A stretch of 64,000 nucleotides of DNA from Cryobacterium roopkundense (GTDB lineage Bacteria > Actinomycetota > Actinomycetes > Actinomycetales > Microbacteriaceae). Where the stretch lies: contig NZ_JACHBQ010000001.1 of assembly GCF_014200405.1 (NCBI RefSeq), positions 3,472,001 through 3,536,000 of the forward strand, given 5' to 3'. The position numbers and the translations under genes were made by a program. The notes beneath the pieces are model-generated. The model made no database searches and had not been told where the DNA came from. It saw nothing but the letters and a program-made list of their open reading frames with translations. Shown here in pieces: positions 38,301 through 45,967 of this stretch (positions within the stretch are counted from its first letter, which is position 1; each line of letters opens with the position of its first letter).

Positions 38301-38581
38301 AGCTCTGCAACGCCCGTAGCTGCAGCCGAGTTATGAGCATCGAATCCCCCCAACGCGATGCGCACACGGAAGTCGATGGCCGTTCCCGCCCGTGCAACAT
38401 CCACCCCAGAGAGGGGTAAAAGGATCGCCCTTTTCGCCGCGAGCTCGACAAGGCCCAGCGTTTCGGCCGCCGCTTGCCTCCCGTCTTTTCCGCCCCTATC
38501 CGTTGACAAGACCGGTGAGATCCCGTCGATGTACGCGCGTATAGGCGAACCAGAATCCCCTAATTCATCCGTGAGGCTCAC
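35330..38581 (-). CDS. PD-(D/E)XK nuclease fused to LRV/HEAT-like repeats
   Basis: 1083 residues. Residues about 1-200 are helical. A PD-(D/E)XK-type core follows: GGADADWIIGDVLIDSKAYA, with Asp223 and Asp232-Ser-Lys234, then the typical LRDFLRQLLGYVMLD helix. From about 320 to the end, some twenty short repeats of the pattern (V)AGNxxTPxxxLxxLAxDxxxxVR are seen, e.g. VAGNSRTPSEMLSTLAADSV, VAANPNTPALTLALLADDTD. This is the signature of LRV/HEAT-like solenoids. Likely an NA-cleaving effector with a large sensor scaffold in the defence island (inference). No transmembrane segment. No other domain is seen. Confidence 0.82.
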   Translation of the reverse strand: MSLTDELGDSGSPIRAYIDGISPVLSTDRGGKDGRQAAAETLGLVELAAKRAILLPLSGVDVARAGTAIDFRVRIALGGFDAHNSAAATGVAELYMHQDEVENGSHRAKIISEVFDVAVQILESPSSNADLDRAALLLAHCEQMHRDMKKVLNGSVGKACDLAADGREFADNLDTPSLEDLRSMMESNGAQVDQWRMQIASGERFEPNPVFTGSMLVGGADADWIIGDVLIDSKAYADLTVPKLRDFLRQLLGYVMLDCDDSLRIRTVGVWLPRQGLTKTWGLEILLGGDPDELLPTLRQGFLKAADGQQMGIHAPVTQHRRIQILADNKNTPQYMLIELARHVDSGIRFRIGRNATLPEATMRELARDRYASVREGVAGNESAPTDVLTALAQDRSSVVRRVATANPRTPKAQPKSLGAAPVIMSFSPEHLPIESVTGDDLVQPRGSGRAVVRILQDRDDGAIDRRWLWQFLALTRGATSGIRSRIPLPMASDYWAGQMKRSTAIPDALMVGIPDIVKMDLIRRDRPDWVRQIVAVDLPVMESSALAALLADADPEIRWSALQRSVDVPDDLFGGLLGELAASRKERIRFRTEGDNPPSWVRSRTPGEFDKQTLELVASHPSTPLAHLRDLAGTKSGDVLVGLIENSALPAEDLALLLPRMRSTKSFEPRERLAASSKVPSAAARLLARDRDARVRVAVAGNAATPFETLVGLAEDQDLSVRLAVVANPRAPVALAAPTAETLLKTITDEELLDVLRTVATRADLELTDELFEDSLERLSKSRVRDPDLRRIAAEHERTGTRTLVRLARSADEYVRSVVAGNSRTPSEMLSTLAADSVHQVRAAAAGNESLDLALVVVLAFDDEPTVRARAAECPRLDASVLGDLLVDDDRAVRTAAFRNPATTAEYREKATAAWDQAHPVSPTSRAKLEEMAASTRAEVRVHVALDRRTPPDILCLLGGERGSARVRRAVAANPNTPALTLALLADDTDAEVRQAVAFNGVTPPEVLAALAGRSIDLALLVAMNPDAPVGVMDALVEDEDPLVGYIATAARATRSALASETGGVPAALRAVAYDTDPDVPT

Positions 38582-39048
38582 GAGTCACGACCGGGGGACT
38601 GCAGTCGCTCAAGAATGCCTAGCGAGCGTGCCATTCCAGGGGCGCCCTGGGCCATCGATGTAGACATAGACCAACGCTAACGTGCTCCTTCTAGCGAGGA
38701 GGGTGACCTGCTCGGATGAGAATCGGGTGCCGCGGCCGTTATCGTCACCACGTTCAACCGGCGGCACTGCGAAGTGGCGGGGACGCGTGTCCAATGACTA
38801 GCTCAACCCCGATGCTCGAAGGACGCAACCGCATGCGCTGCCGGGGCCTCTCAGCGAACTTCCGCCCCCCTCCTCGCGACGAAAAGTGTTGCGCCAGACC
38901 GACTGCGCGCCCCAAGACTTTCACCGAACCCCGCATCTATTCCGCAGATTCAGTGATAGGCAACGAAAGCAGATGACATAAGAAAGTACCCTTGATCTGG
39001 GTAAATCAAAGAAGCTGATAGCCCGCAGAAACCCCTGATAGAGCGATA
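38582..39048. other. Intergenic stretch at the right edge of the island, 467 bases
   Basis: No gene is supported. It contains the upstream region of the nuclease-LRV gene (left side) and leads into the tRNA remnant (right side). The last part (38960-39040) is AT-richer and could be attP-derived sequence of the element that used the tRNA. No integrase gene is found here. Confidence 0.4.
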
Positions 39049-39093
39049 CTCTTACTCGAAAGGTCACCGGATCGACGCCGGTCGGGGCCACCA
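39049..39093 (+). tRNA. 3' half of tRNA-Lys(CTT): probable attachment-site remnant
   Basis: From 39049 the sequence folds as the 3' part of a tRNA: anticodon loop CTCTTAC (anticodon CTT), 3' anticodon stem TCGAA, variable loop AGGTC, T-arm ACCGG-ATCGACG-CCGGT, acceptor strand CGGGGCC, discriminator A and CCA. The 5' half is absent: upstream bases do not pair with TCGAA (TTCGA would be needed) nor with the acceptor strand (GGCCCCG). The break at the anticodon loop is a typical tyrosine-integrase crossover position. This is therefore an att scar, not a functional tRNA. Confidence 0.75.
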
Positions 39094-39095
39094 CA

Positions 39096-39130
39096 GCCAC
39101 TCCCTAGTTTCCCAGGGCGTGGCCTTTTTT
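39096..39130 (+). terminator. Rho-independent terminator after the tRNA remnant
   Basis: GCCACTCCCT pairs with AGGGCGTGGC (one mismatch, eight-base loop) and is followed by C and TTTTTT. Placed two bases after the CCA of the tRNA part, it is the natural terminator of the original tRNA gene, so the sequence to its right is the original chromosome. Confidence 0.8.
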
Positions 39131-39275
39131 ATGCCCCGCGTCCCCGACCCCGCACCCCGCACCCCCGTGGCGAATTCAGGAAATCCTGCTCGCTCGGCTC
39201 GCGCCCCGGCGCTGTGTCGGGGAAGACCGCCACGTGCACACGTCGATTTCGTGAAGGCGCCACTGGGCGCGCGGG

Positions 39276-40211
39276 TCAGACGGGGCGGAGCTCGGCGAGA
39301 ACGGGCGGATTCGCTCCCGTGCGGGAGACCGTGATCGCGGCGCAGGCGGCGGCGAAGGCCCCGAGGCGCTCCAGTTCGGCTCGGTCCAGGGCGCTGCCGT
39401 CGCGGATGGCGGATGGCGCGACACCGTCCGCCAGCAGTTCCGCCAGGCGGTGAATGACGGCGCTCATGAACGAGTCGCCGGCGCCGATGGTGTCGGCGAC
39501 GGTCACCCGCACGCCAGGTTCGCTGACGCGGTCGGTCGCGGTGGCCAGGATGGCCCCGTCGCCGCCGCGAGTGATGATGACGAGGGCCGGGCCGAGATCG
39601 AGCAGGCGATCCAGAACCTGGTCAAGGGTCAGCTCACCGTAGAGCCACTCGGCGTCTTCGTCACTGAGCTTCACTATGGTCGCGAGCCCGGCCAGGTCCT
39701 CGACGACCCGTCGTGCGGCCTCGACGGAGCCCAACAGCGATGGCCGAATGTTGGGGTCGAAGGTCACGATGGCGTCCTCCCCCGCTTCCGATAGCAGTCG
39801 GCGCACATCGGCTGCGCCGGGCGCCAGGAATGCGGCTATGGAACCGGTGTGTAGCACCCCCACCTCGGGGAGCGTGCCTATGGAGTCCAGCGACCAGCGA
39901 ATATCGAACTGGTAGGTCGCGGCCCCCGTGGCATCGAGAACTGCTTTCGCCGTCGACTGGGGCTCGTCGACCATCGAGCCGGCAAATATTCGCGCCCCGG
40001 ATTCCTCCACGTGGCATGCAATCTCGGCACCCCGCGCATCCGACCCGATGCGTGTGACGAGTGCTACCGCATGGCCGAGCCGGGCGAGGCCGATGGCGAC
40101 ATTCATAGGCGAACCGCCCGCATACTCGGCGGCGCCGTCGTCCGTTTCGACGATGTCTGTCAGGGCTTCACCGATGACGATGATTTCGGGCGTGGTCTTC
40201 ACGAGGCTCAA
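39276..40211 (-). CDS. PfkB-family sugar kinase (fructokinase-like)
   Basis: 311 residues. Ribokinase/PfkB fold: N-terminal EIIVIGEALTDIVE and YAGGSPMNVAIGLARLG (sugar-binding GG motif) and the C-terminal ATP-binding/catalytic VADTIGAGDSFMSAVIHRL with the base Asp in GAGD. It phosphorylates a sugar, most likely fructose, in the cytoplasm. It lies in one direction with an ABM monooxygenase gene and the LacI regulator, divergent from a sugar ABC transporter, which fits import followed by phosphorylation. Confidence 0.9.
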   Translation of the reverse strand: MSLVKTTPEIIVIGEALTDIVETDDGAAEYAGGSPMNVAIGLARLGHAVALVTRIGSDARGAEIACHVEESGARIFAGSMVDEPQSTAKAVLDATGAATYQFDIRWSLDSIGTLPEVGVLHTGSIAAFLAPGAADVRRLLSEAGEDAIVTFDPNIRPSLLGSVEAARRVVEDLAGLATIVKLSDEDAEWLYGELTLDQVLDRLLDLGPALVIITRGGDGAILATATDRVSEPGVRVTVADTIGAGDSFMSAVIHRLAELLADGVAPSAIRDGSALDRAELERLGAFAAACAAITVSRTGANPPVLAELRPV

Positions 40212-40262
40212 TTCAGTGTGTGTGTTGTCAACGGATGGTCTGACTGTCGGGCCGGCACGGGG

Positions 40263-40565
40263 CTACAGAGAGATGCTGACCGGGGCAAGCATTGTGAGAG
40301 TCGAGCCACCTCCTTCAACGAGGTCGGTCAGCGCCCGGTTGAAGACTGCCCCGGCCGGCGCTGCCAGGTGAGCCTCGAAGGCGGCTGGGTCTCGATAGAG
40401 CTCATAGACGAAAATGCTGGCGGGATGCGCCTCCACGGAGTGCGCGTCGAAGCGGATGTTGCCGGGCTCGGCACGAACGACGCCAGCGAATTCGTCAATG
40501 AGGGTGCGCACCCGCTCGAGGTTTCCGGGGGTGGCGGTAAATTCTGCATACAGGGCAACGGTCAT
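40263..40565 (-). CDS. ABM-domain putative quinol monooxygenase
   Basis: 100 residues, one antibiotic-biosynthesis-monooxygenase fold: MTVALYAEFTATPGNLERVR, then FVYELYRDPAAFEAHLAAPA, both typical ABM blocks. Such YgiN-like proteins act on quinols or serve as small oxidative or sugar-operon accessories; they commonly sit in sugar catabolic operons with no known reaction. Located between the kinase and the LacI gene, in the same direction. Confidence 0.85.
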   Translation of the reverse strand: MTVALYAEFTATPGNLERVRTLIDEFAGVVRAEPGNIRFDAHSVEAHPASIFVYELYRDPAAFEAHLAAPAGAVFNRALTDLVEGGGSTLTMLAPVSISL

Positions 40566-40587
40566 TGGCGCGGCTCATTCTCGGGGT

Positions 40588-41676
40588 CTAGGCGGTTCGG
40601 AGGTCGGCTACGGATTCCCGCAGGACCAGGTTCATGGGCAGCTCAGCTGAGCCGGCGTCGGTGGCGGCCGAGATCTGGCCGATCAGGTTCTCCACGGCAA
40701 CCCGGGCCATTTCCTCGATGGGAACGTTCACGACGGTGATGCTTGGCGTGATGATGGACGCCCACGGCGCATCATCGAACCCGACGAGCGAGAGGGCTCG
40801 TCCGATCAGGAGGCCGCGGGCCTTCGCAACCTTCAGCACCGCGAGGGACATGTTCCCGTTCGAGGCCAGCAGAGCCGTGGGGGCGTCTTCGGCGTCCAGA
40901 ATGGATCCGACAGCTGAGTACGCCGAGACGTCGGCGTCGCCGGTGAAACGCACCCAGTCCGGATTCACGGGAAGGCCCGCAGCGGCCATGGCGCTGTAGT
41001 ACCCCTCGATTCGGTCATGGATGGACGAGATGAGGCCCAGCGGCTGGTGAGCGGTCTCGCCCTCGACGTTGGCTGTGAAGACAACGAGGCCGATCTTCGT
41101 GTGGCCGTTCGCGATGAAGTGAGCAACGGCATCCACGGCGCCCTGTCGATTGGCGCCAGTGACGCTCGACAGTCCGAGCGGCGCGAGAGTCCTGTCGAGA
41201 AGGACAATCGGTCGCCCCTGCAGATTTCTCGGGTTCAGGAAGTCCAAATCGGTGACGGAGCTCGACACGACGATGAGCCCGTCGACCTGCTTCTCCAGCA
41301 TGACTCGGATGGCGGTGCGCTCCGCCTGGAGCTCTTCGTTGGTGTTCGACACGAGCACCTGATAGCCATAGGCGCGGGCGGAGTCGATGACGACCCGCAT
41401 CGCAGTATCGAAGACGCTCAGTCCGATTTCTGCGATGACCAGGCCAAGAGTCAAGGTCTTTCCAGCCCGCATGGACCGAGCGATGACATTCGGAACGTAG
41501 CCCAATCGAGCCGCCGCGGCCAAGACGATCGTTCGGGTTTCAGCCTTGACCGTCCCGTAATCCCCCAGCACCCGCGAAGCCGTGGCTCGCGAGACGGCCG
41601 CCAACTGCGCCACATCATTGATCGTCGCAGGGGCTTCGAGAGTAGGCAGCAGGGCGTCGTTACCCGATTGTTTCAT
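40588..41676 (-). CDS. LacI-family repressor of the sugar locus
   Basis: 362 residues from ATG 41676; the frame extends 34 codons into the operator region but the ATG at 41676 is right before the HTH. N-terminal HTH (TINDVAQLAAVSRATASRVL) and hinge (ARLGYVPNVIARSMRAGKT), followed by a periplasmic-binding-like sugar domain (LGLVIAEIGLSVFDTAM ... LVGFDDAPWASIITPSITVV). It should bind the twin operators in the 200-base divergent region and repress the ABC genes and itself. Confidence 0.93.
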   Translation of the reverse strand: MKQSGNDALLPTLEAPATINDVAQLAAVSRATASRVLGDYGTVKAETRTIVLAAAARLGYVPNVIARSMRAGKTLTLGLVIAEIGLSVFDTAMRVVIDSARAYGYQVLVSNTNEELQAERTAIRVMLEKQVDGLIVVSSSVTDLDFLNPRNLQGRPIVLLDRTLAPLGLSSVTGANRQGAVDAVAHFIANGHTKIGLVVFTANVEGETAHQPLGLISSIHDRIEGYYSAMAAAGLPVNPDWVRFTGDADVSAYSAVGSILDAEDAPTALLASNGNMSLAVLKVAKARGLLIGRALSLVGFDDAPWASIITPSITVVNVPIEEMARVAVENLIGQISAATDAGSAELPMNLVLRESVADLRTA

Positions 41677-41738
41677 TTGAGAGGTCCTCGTTGTTTGACA
41701 GCGTCGTTCAATAATGTAATCATCATATCCATCATCAG

Positions 41739-41774
41739 TGAGATCGTTCTCAACAATTTCTGAGATCGTTCTCA
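41739..41774. promoter_or_regulatory. Twin LacI-type operators, 22 bp apart
   Basis: TGAGATCGTTCTCA occurs at 41739-41752 and again at 41761-41774. Each has perfect TGAGA/TCTCA arms; the 22-base spacing is two helical turns, so two dimers would bind the same DNA face. A TTGACA at 41695-41700 with TAATCA at 41717 may be the transporter promoter, placing both operators just downstream of its start point. Confidence 0.8.
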
Positions 41775-41879
41775 ACACCCGGTGTGATCTACAACATCCC
41801 CTTCAATCACAAGGAAGCGATGAAGAGGCCGGTCCGCAGGGATCTGCCCCCATGTGCGCTCAAAGGAGAGTAAACCCGA

Positions 41880-42896
41880 ATGAACAGCTTCACCAGGACC
41901 GCCGGCGCTGTCGCCGTTGCCGCCACACTCGTGCTCGGCGCCTCCGCCTGCAGCACAGAAACCACCCCGGCCTCCACGACGACCGCCGACGGAGCCGCGG
42001 GACTCACCATCGCCTTCGTCATGGGCGCCGAAGCCGACCCGTTCTTCAAAGCGATGAAGGTCGGCGCCGACGCCGAAATCGCTGCCAAGGGCGACACGCT
42101 CATCTGGCAGGGTGACCCTTCCGTCTACTCCCCCGCCACACAGATTCCGATCGTTGACCAGGTGCTGGCACAGAAGCCCGACTGCCTCGTTCTGATCCCG
42201 ACCGACCCCGATGCCCTCCAGGCCTCCGTCACGAAGGCGACCGCGGCCGGCATTCCCGTGGTGAACGTCGACACCCACGTGACCGACCTCTCCGACGTGG
42301 TCTCCTTCATCACCGGTGACAACACGCAGGGTGGCGCCGCCGCCGCAGACGCGATGGCCACGGCCATCGGTTACACGGATGGCGGCTCGTACGAGGTCGT
42401 CGTCGGACTGACCTCCGAAACGGCCACCACGAACGTCTCCCGTCTCGAGGGCTTCCAGGAACAGGTTGCCGCGAAGTACCCGGGCATCGAAATCGTCGAC
42501 ACCGCCTACAGCCAGTCACAGGCTGCGACCGCGAACAGTAACGTGAGCAACTGGCTGACCAAGTACCCCGACCTCGCGGGCATCTTCGCCATCGACGGCA
42601 CCAACGCCACCGGTGCATCCTCGGCACTTCAGGCCAAGGGCCTCACCGGCAAAGTCGCGCTCGTCGGCTACGACGCCTACAAGGACAACGTGGACCTGCT
42701 GACCGAGGGCGTCTTCACCGCCCTCGTTGCACAGGACCCGGCCACCGAGGCCAAGCAGGCCATCGACACGTGCCACCAGTACATCGAGAGCGGCAACAGC
42801 AAGGACGGCATCACTGCCGAAGTCACCCTGCCGAACATCGTTCTTGACAAGTCCACCTCTACAGCGGACCTGGCCAAGTACACCTACGTTCAGTAG
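41880..42896 (+). CDS. Sugar ABC transporter substrate-binding lipoprotein
   Basis: 338 residues. Signal peptide with lipobox (AGAVAVAATLVLGASACSTE; lipid-modified Cys after LGASA), then an RbsB/FrcB-type periplasmic-binding fold: LTIAFVMGAEADPFFKAMKV, VLIPTDPDALQASVTKATAA, IPVVNVDTHV and KVALVGYDAYKDNVDLL. RBS AAAGGAGA. It captures a sugar outside the membrane and hands it to the permease encoded next. Neighbouring fructokinase suggests fructose, but the sugar is not proven. Confidence 0.92.
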   Translation: MNSFTRTAGAVAVAATLVLGASACSTETTPASTTTADGAAGLTIAFVMGAEADPFFKAMKVGADAEIAAKGDTLIWQGDPSVYSPATQIPIVDQVLAQKPDCLVLIPTDPDALQASVTKATAAGIPVVNVDTHVTDLSDVVSFITGDNTQGGAAAADAMATAIGYTDGGSYEVVVGLTSETATTNVSRLEGFQEQVAAKYPGIEIVDTAYSQSQAATANSNVSNWLTKYPDLAGIFAIDGTNATGASSALQAKGLTGKVALVGYDAYKDNVDLLTEGVFTALVAQDPATEAKQAIDTCHQYIESGNSKDGITAEVTLPNIVLDKSTSTADLAKYTYVQ

Positions 42897-42957
42897 CTGG
42901 GACCGACCGGCGTCGTCCGCAGCTCGACGACGGTAAGCCCGCAATCCCGCACAGTTC

Positions 42958-42988
42958 CGCCGGCGCCTCGTTCTGTGAGGCGCCGGCG
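42958..42988 (+). terminator. Intercistronic 12-bp hairpin
   Basis: CGCCGGCGCCTC and GAGGCGCCGGCG form a perfect 12-bp stem with a seven-base loop between the binding-protein gene and the permease gene. No T-tract follows, so it probably protects the upstream mRNA or causes partial termination, giving more binding protein than permease, as in other binding-protein operons. Confidence 0.75.
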
Positions 42989-43075
42989 GGAGCACTATTC
43001 CTTGGAGCGAGTGCGACGCCGGGGATACTATTTTCTTCAGTAAAAACAAGCGTCCCCGGACGCGAAGGGCGAATC

Positions 43076-44116
43076 GTGGCACAACTAGGAATGTTACCGA
43101 CGGGGCTGACACAAGTAATCACTCCCGTGCAGCCGCGCACCACGCGCATCAAGGATCTCCTGATCAACCAGCAGACGATTCTCTTTCTGGTCCTCGTCGC
43201 GATGGTCATCGTCTTCACGGTCCTGGACCCGATCTTCTTCTCAGTGGGGGTATTCGGCAATATCTTCCTCGACTGGGGGCCCATCATCCTGATCGCCATT
43301 GCTGAGACCTTCGTCGTGATCTCCGGTGGAATCGACCTCTCGGTGGGTGCCAACCTCGGCTTCTCCGGTGTCATCGCGGCCTACGCCATGCAGGCGCTCA
43401 CCGGTGCCGGCGTCGGCGATACCCTTGCGATCACGCTCGGCATCCTCGTCGCTGCCGGCACGGGATCAGTCGTCGGCTATGTCAATGCGCTGCTGATCAA
43501 CCGCGCGAAACTTGTTCCATTTATCGCGACCCTGGCGACTCTCGGCGCCGCCGGCGGCATGTCCATCGTCCTCACGGGCGGCGCCCCCATCGGAAGCGGC
43601 CCGTCGAGTGCCATCGCGCTCAGCGTGCCGTGGCTCGGCCCGCTGTCCTGGCCGGGGATCGTCGTCGTCCTGATCGTGATCATCGCGGGCCTCTACCTGC
43701 ACAAGTCGCGCTTCGGCCGTTACACGTACGCGATCGGCTCGAATTCGTTCGCCGCCCTCGCCGCAGGCATCAACGTCAAATTGCACCTCACTCGCATTTA
43801 TGTTCTCTCCGGGTTGCTCTCGGGCCTCGCCGGAATGTTCCTCTACATCCGCCTCGGCTCCGGCGCCCCGACCTCGGGAACCGGCAACGAGCTCGTGGCC
43901 ATCGCCGCGGTCGTCATTGGCGGCGTAGCTCTCGCGGGCGGTGTCGGTCGCATGTCGGGCGTCGTCATCGGCAGCCTGATCCTCGCCGTGGTGCCCAGTG
44001 GCCTGATCATCGTCGGCGTAGAGCCGAACTGGAAGCAGGTCGTCATCGCCTTCCTCATCGCCGCGGCAGTTTCGCTGCAGGCGCTGCGCACCTCATCACC
44101 CCGGAGAAACAAATGA
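43076..44116 (+). CDS. Sugar ABC transporter permease (RbsC/FrcC type)
   Basis: 346 residues, GTG start. About ten hydrophobic helices of the BPD_transp_2 family, including ILIAIAETFVVISGGIDLSV, the signature segment of this permease family. It forms the membrane channel with the ATPase encoded downstream, whose ATG overlaps the permease stop by four bases. Confidence 0.93.
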   Translation: MAQLGMLPTGLTQVITPVQPRTTRIKDLLINQQTILFLVLVAMVIVFTVLDPIFFSVGVFGNIFLDWGPIILIAIAETFVVISGGIDLSVGANLGFSGVIAAYAMQALTGAGVGDTLAITLGILVAAGTGSVVGYVNALLINRAKLVPFIATLATLGAAGGMSIVLTGGAPIGSGPSSAIALSVPWLGPLSWPGIVVVLIVIIAGLYLHKSRFGRYTYAIGSNSFAALAAGINVKLHLTRIYVLSGLLSGLAGMFLYIRLGSGAPTSGTGNELVAIAAVVIGGVALAGGVGRMSGVVIGSLILAVVPSGLIIVGVEPNWKQVVIAFLIAAAVSLQALRTSSPRRNK

Positions 44117-44889
44117 CCACGAACGACACCGCGCCCCTCTACGAAGTCCGCAACATCTCCAAGAGCTACGGCAGCGTCGTCGCCCTCGACGGCGTCAGCC
44201 TGTCGGTGCGGGCGGGCGAGGTCATCGGCCTCGTCGGGGACAACGGCGCCGGCAAATCCACGCTCGTCAAGGCGCTCTCGGGAGCCCACCTGCCAGACAC
44301 CGGAGACATCCTGCTCGACGGTGAGGAACGCCGTTGGAAGAGCCCCCACGACGCCCTTGAGGCCGGAATCGAGACACTCTACCAAGACTCGAGTCTTGCC
44401 CCGGATCTGTCCGTTTCCTCCAATGTGTTCCTGGGCCGCGAGATCGTCAAGCCGGGCATTCTTGGCAAGCTGGGTTTCCTCGCGCAAGCGAAAATGGATT
44501 CGGAGGCACACGCGGACCTTGAGCGCGTCGGAATCGCGGTTCCGGCCTCCAACCGTCCGGTTGCGCAGCTTTCAGGCGGTCAACGTCAGGCAGTCGCCAT
44601 CGGCCGCGCCGTGTCGTGGGCCCGCAAGGTCATCATCCTCGACGAGCCAACCAACCACCTCGGGGCCCGTCAGGCCAAGGAGGTACTGGAGGTCATCCGT
44701 GCGGCGAAGGCGAAGGGGCTCGGTGTTATTTTCATCTCACATACCCTGCCCCATATCCTCGAGGTGACCGACCGCATAGTCGTGCTGCGCCTCGGCAAGG
44801 TCGTTTGCGACGCCCCCACGAGCGACTTCGACGTCGACACTCTGCTTGGAACGATCACCGGCCTGATCATCAGGCCGCCAGGCGAATAA
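44113..44889 (+). CDS. Sugar ABC transporter ATPase (FrcA type, single domain)
   Basis: 258 residues from ATG 44113. Walker A GDNGAGKST, signature LSGGQRQAVAIGRA, Walker B VIILDEPTNHLG and switch His in IFISHTLPHI. A single ABC domain rather than the double one of RbsA, as in fructose FrcA. An upstream open extension of the same frame overlaps the permease and is not coding. Confidence 0.93.
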   Translation: MTTNDTAPLYEVRNISKSYGSVVALDGVSLSVRAGEVIGLVGDNGAGKSTLVKALSGAHLPDTGDILLDGEERRWKSPHDALEAGIETLYQDSSLAPDLSVSSNVFLGREIVKPGILGKLGFLAQAKMDSEAHADLERVGIAVPASNRPVAQLSGGQRQAVAIGRAVSWARKVIILDEPTNHLGARQAKEVLEVIRAAKAKGLGVIFISHTLPHILEVTDRIVVLRLGKVVCDAPTSDFDVDTLLGTITGLIIRPPGE

Positions 44890-44900
44890 TTCGTCTCCGA

Positions 44901-44934
44901 CGATGGCACATGCCCGTGCGGGCGTGTGCCATCG
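44901..44934. terminator. Bidirectional hairpin between converging genes
   Basis: CGATGGCACA ... TGTGCCATCG (perfect 10 bp) with an inner GCCC/GGGC stem, lying in the 64-base gap between the converging ABC ATPase and TolB-like genes. No T-run on either side. Confidence 0.65.
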
Positions 44935-44953
44935 GTGTGACCAGCGGATGCCG

Positions 44954-45967
44954 CTACTCGCGCACTACTGACGGCGACCATCCATGCTCAATCTCCAGCC
45001 GGGCGTCCGCTGAGCCATCGACGGGCGCCGACCAGATGTCACTGTCCCCTATCGAATCCGCTCGCACGATTCCGTAGAGAATCGTGGAGTTGTCGAGCCA
45101 CTCCACCTGATCGTCGATGTTGCGAGCGTCGGGCAGCAGGGTCTCCTCATTCGTGGCCAGGTCGAGCACCGCAATATTCCACAGCGGCGCGGTCGTCCCG
45201 GACATGTTCTTCTTGTACGCGATTCGGGTGCCGTCCGGCGACACGGATGGGCACTCGGCCCCCTCGCTGATGGCGGTGAGCGTTGCGGCGGCCCGATTGC
45301 CCCGCACGAGCCAGGTCTGGCCTTCCGACGCCGCCGTGGCGTAGAACACGTTGGGGTCGCTCGTGAAGGTGACACCCCACAGGTTGCGGTCGGCGGCGGT
45401 TACCGCAACCCCACCCACCGACAGCGCGAAGGTCTCGAGATTGACCGACTCCGGCCCGCCGATCTCGGCGATGACCGTGGCAATCGAGAATCCCACGGTG
45501 GCATACGCCTCCGCAGTGATGAACGCGCTGAAGGCCACGAGGGTGCCGTCCGCGTTGATCCGCGCGCGGCTCGGAACCCCGGGCAACGGCCAGGACCGCA
45601 CGAGCTGTCCAGCCTGATCAAGCAAATCGGCGGTAAATGTCGTGTGGTCGTTACGGTTCAGACGCAGGCAGATCTCAGAAGCATCCGCTGCGTACACGCG
45701 CTCGCACGATACGTCGCTGAGCTTGCGCGGTCCGCCGCTGTCCGCCCACGGCACGGCGGCGATCAGGCCATAGTCCGAGCCGAGCTCCGTATGGCGAAAG
45801 ACAATCCGTGACCCTTCGATCGGAATTGTCCGGGTGCCGACAGGCGCCTCCGCGAGCGCTGCCGGACCGGTGCGGACTGCCGTCGACGACCAACCGGCAT
45901 AGGCAAATGCGCTGCCTAACGCCGTCAGGGCAACCACACCGATCAGAACTGTGCTCACTCGGCGCAC
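44954..45967 (-). CDS. Secreted TolB-like beta-propeller protein
   Basis: 337 residues with an N-terminal signal/anchor (VLIGVVALTALGSAFAYAGW). The rest shows repeated TolB/PD40-like strands, for example CPSVSPDGTRIAYKKNMSGT, WNIAVLDLATNEETLLPDAR and QVEWLDNSTILYGIVRADSI. Probably extracytoplasmic and a binding or scaffold protein. It is alone between the sugar locus and the exopolysaccharide locus. No enzymatic signature. Confidence 0.75.
   Translation of the reverse strand: MRRVSTVLIGVVALTALGSAFAYAGWSSTAVRTGPAALAEAPVGTRTIPIEGSRIVFRHTELGSDYGLIAAVPWADSGGPRKLSDVSCERVYAADASEICLRLNRNDHTTFTADLLDQAGQLVRSWPLPGVPSRARINADGTLVAFSAFITAEAYATVGFSIATVIAEIGGPESVNLETFALSVGGVAVTAADRNLWGVTFTSDPNVFYATAASEGQTWLVRGNRAAATLTAISEGAECPSVSPDGTRIAYKKNMSGTTAPLWNIAVLDLATNEETLLPDARNIDDQVEWLDNSTILYGIVRADSIGDSDIWSAPVDGSADARLEIEHGWSPSVVRE

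Noticed and set aside
39018..39093. Full-length tRNA ending at 39093
   Set aside because: The 76 bases before CCA do not give a pairing acceptor stem or anticodon stem; only the 3' half is tRNA-like.
43630..44112. Upstream extension of the ABC ATPase frame
   Set aside because: Overlaps the permease gene and is Arg/His-rich; the ATG at 44113 with ATGA overlap is the natural start.
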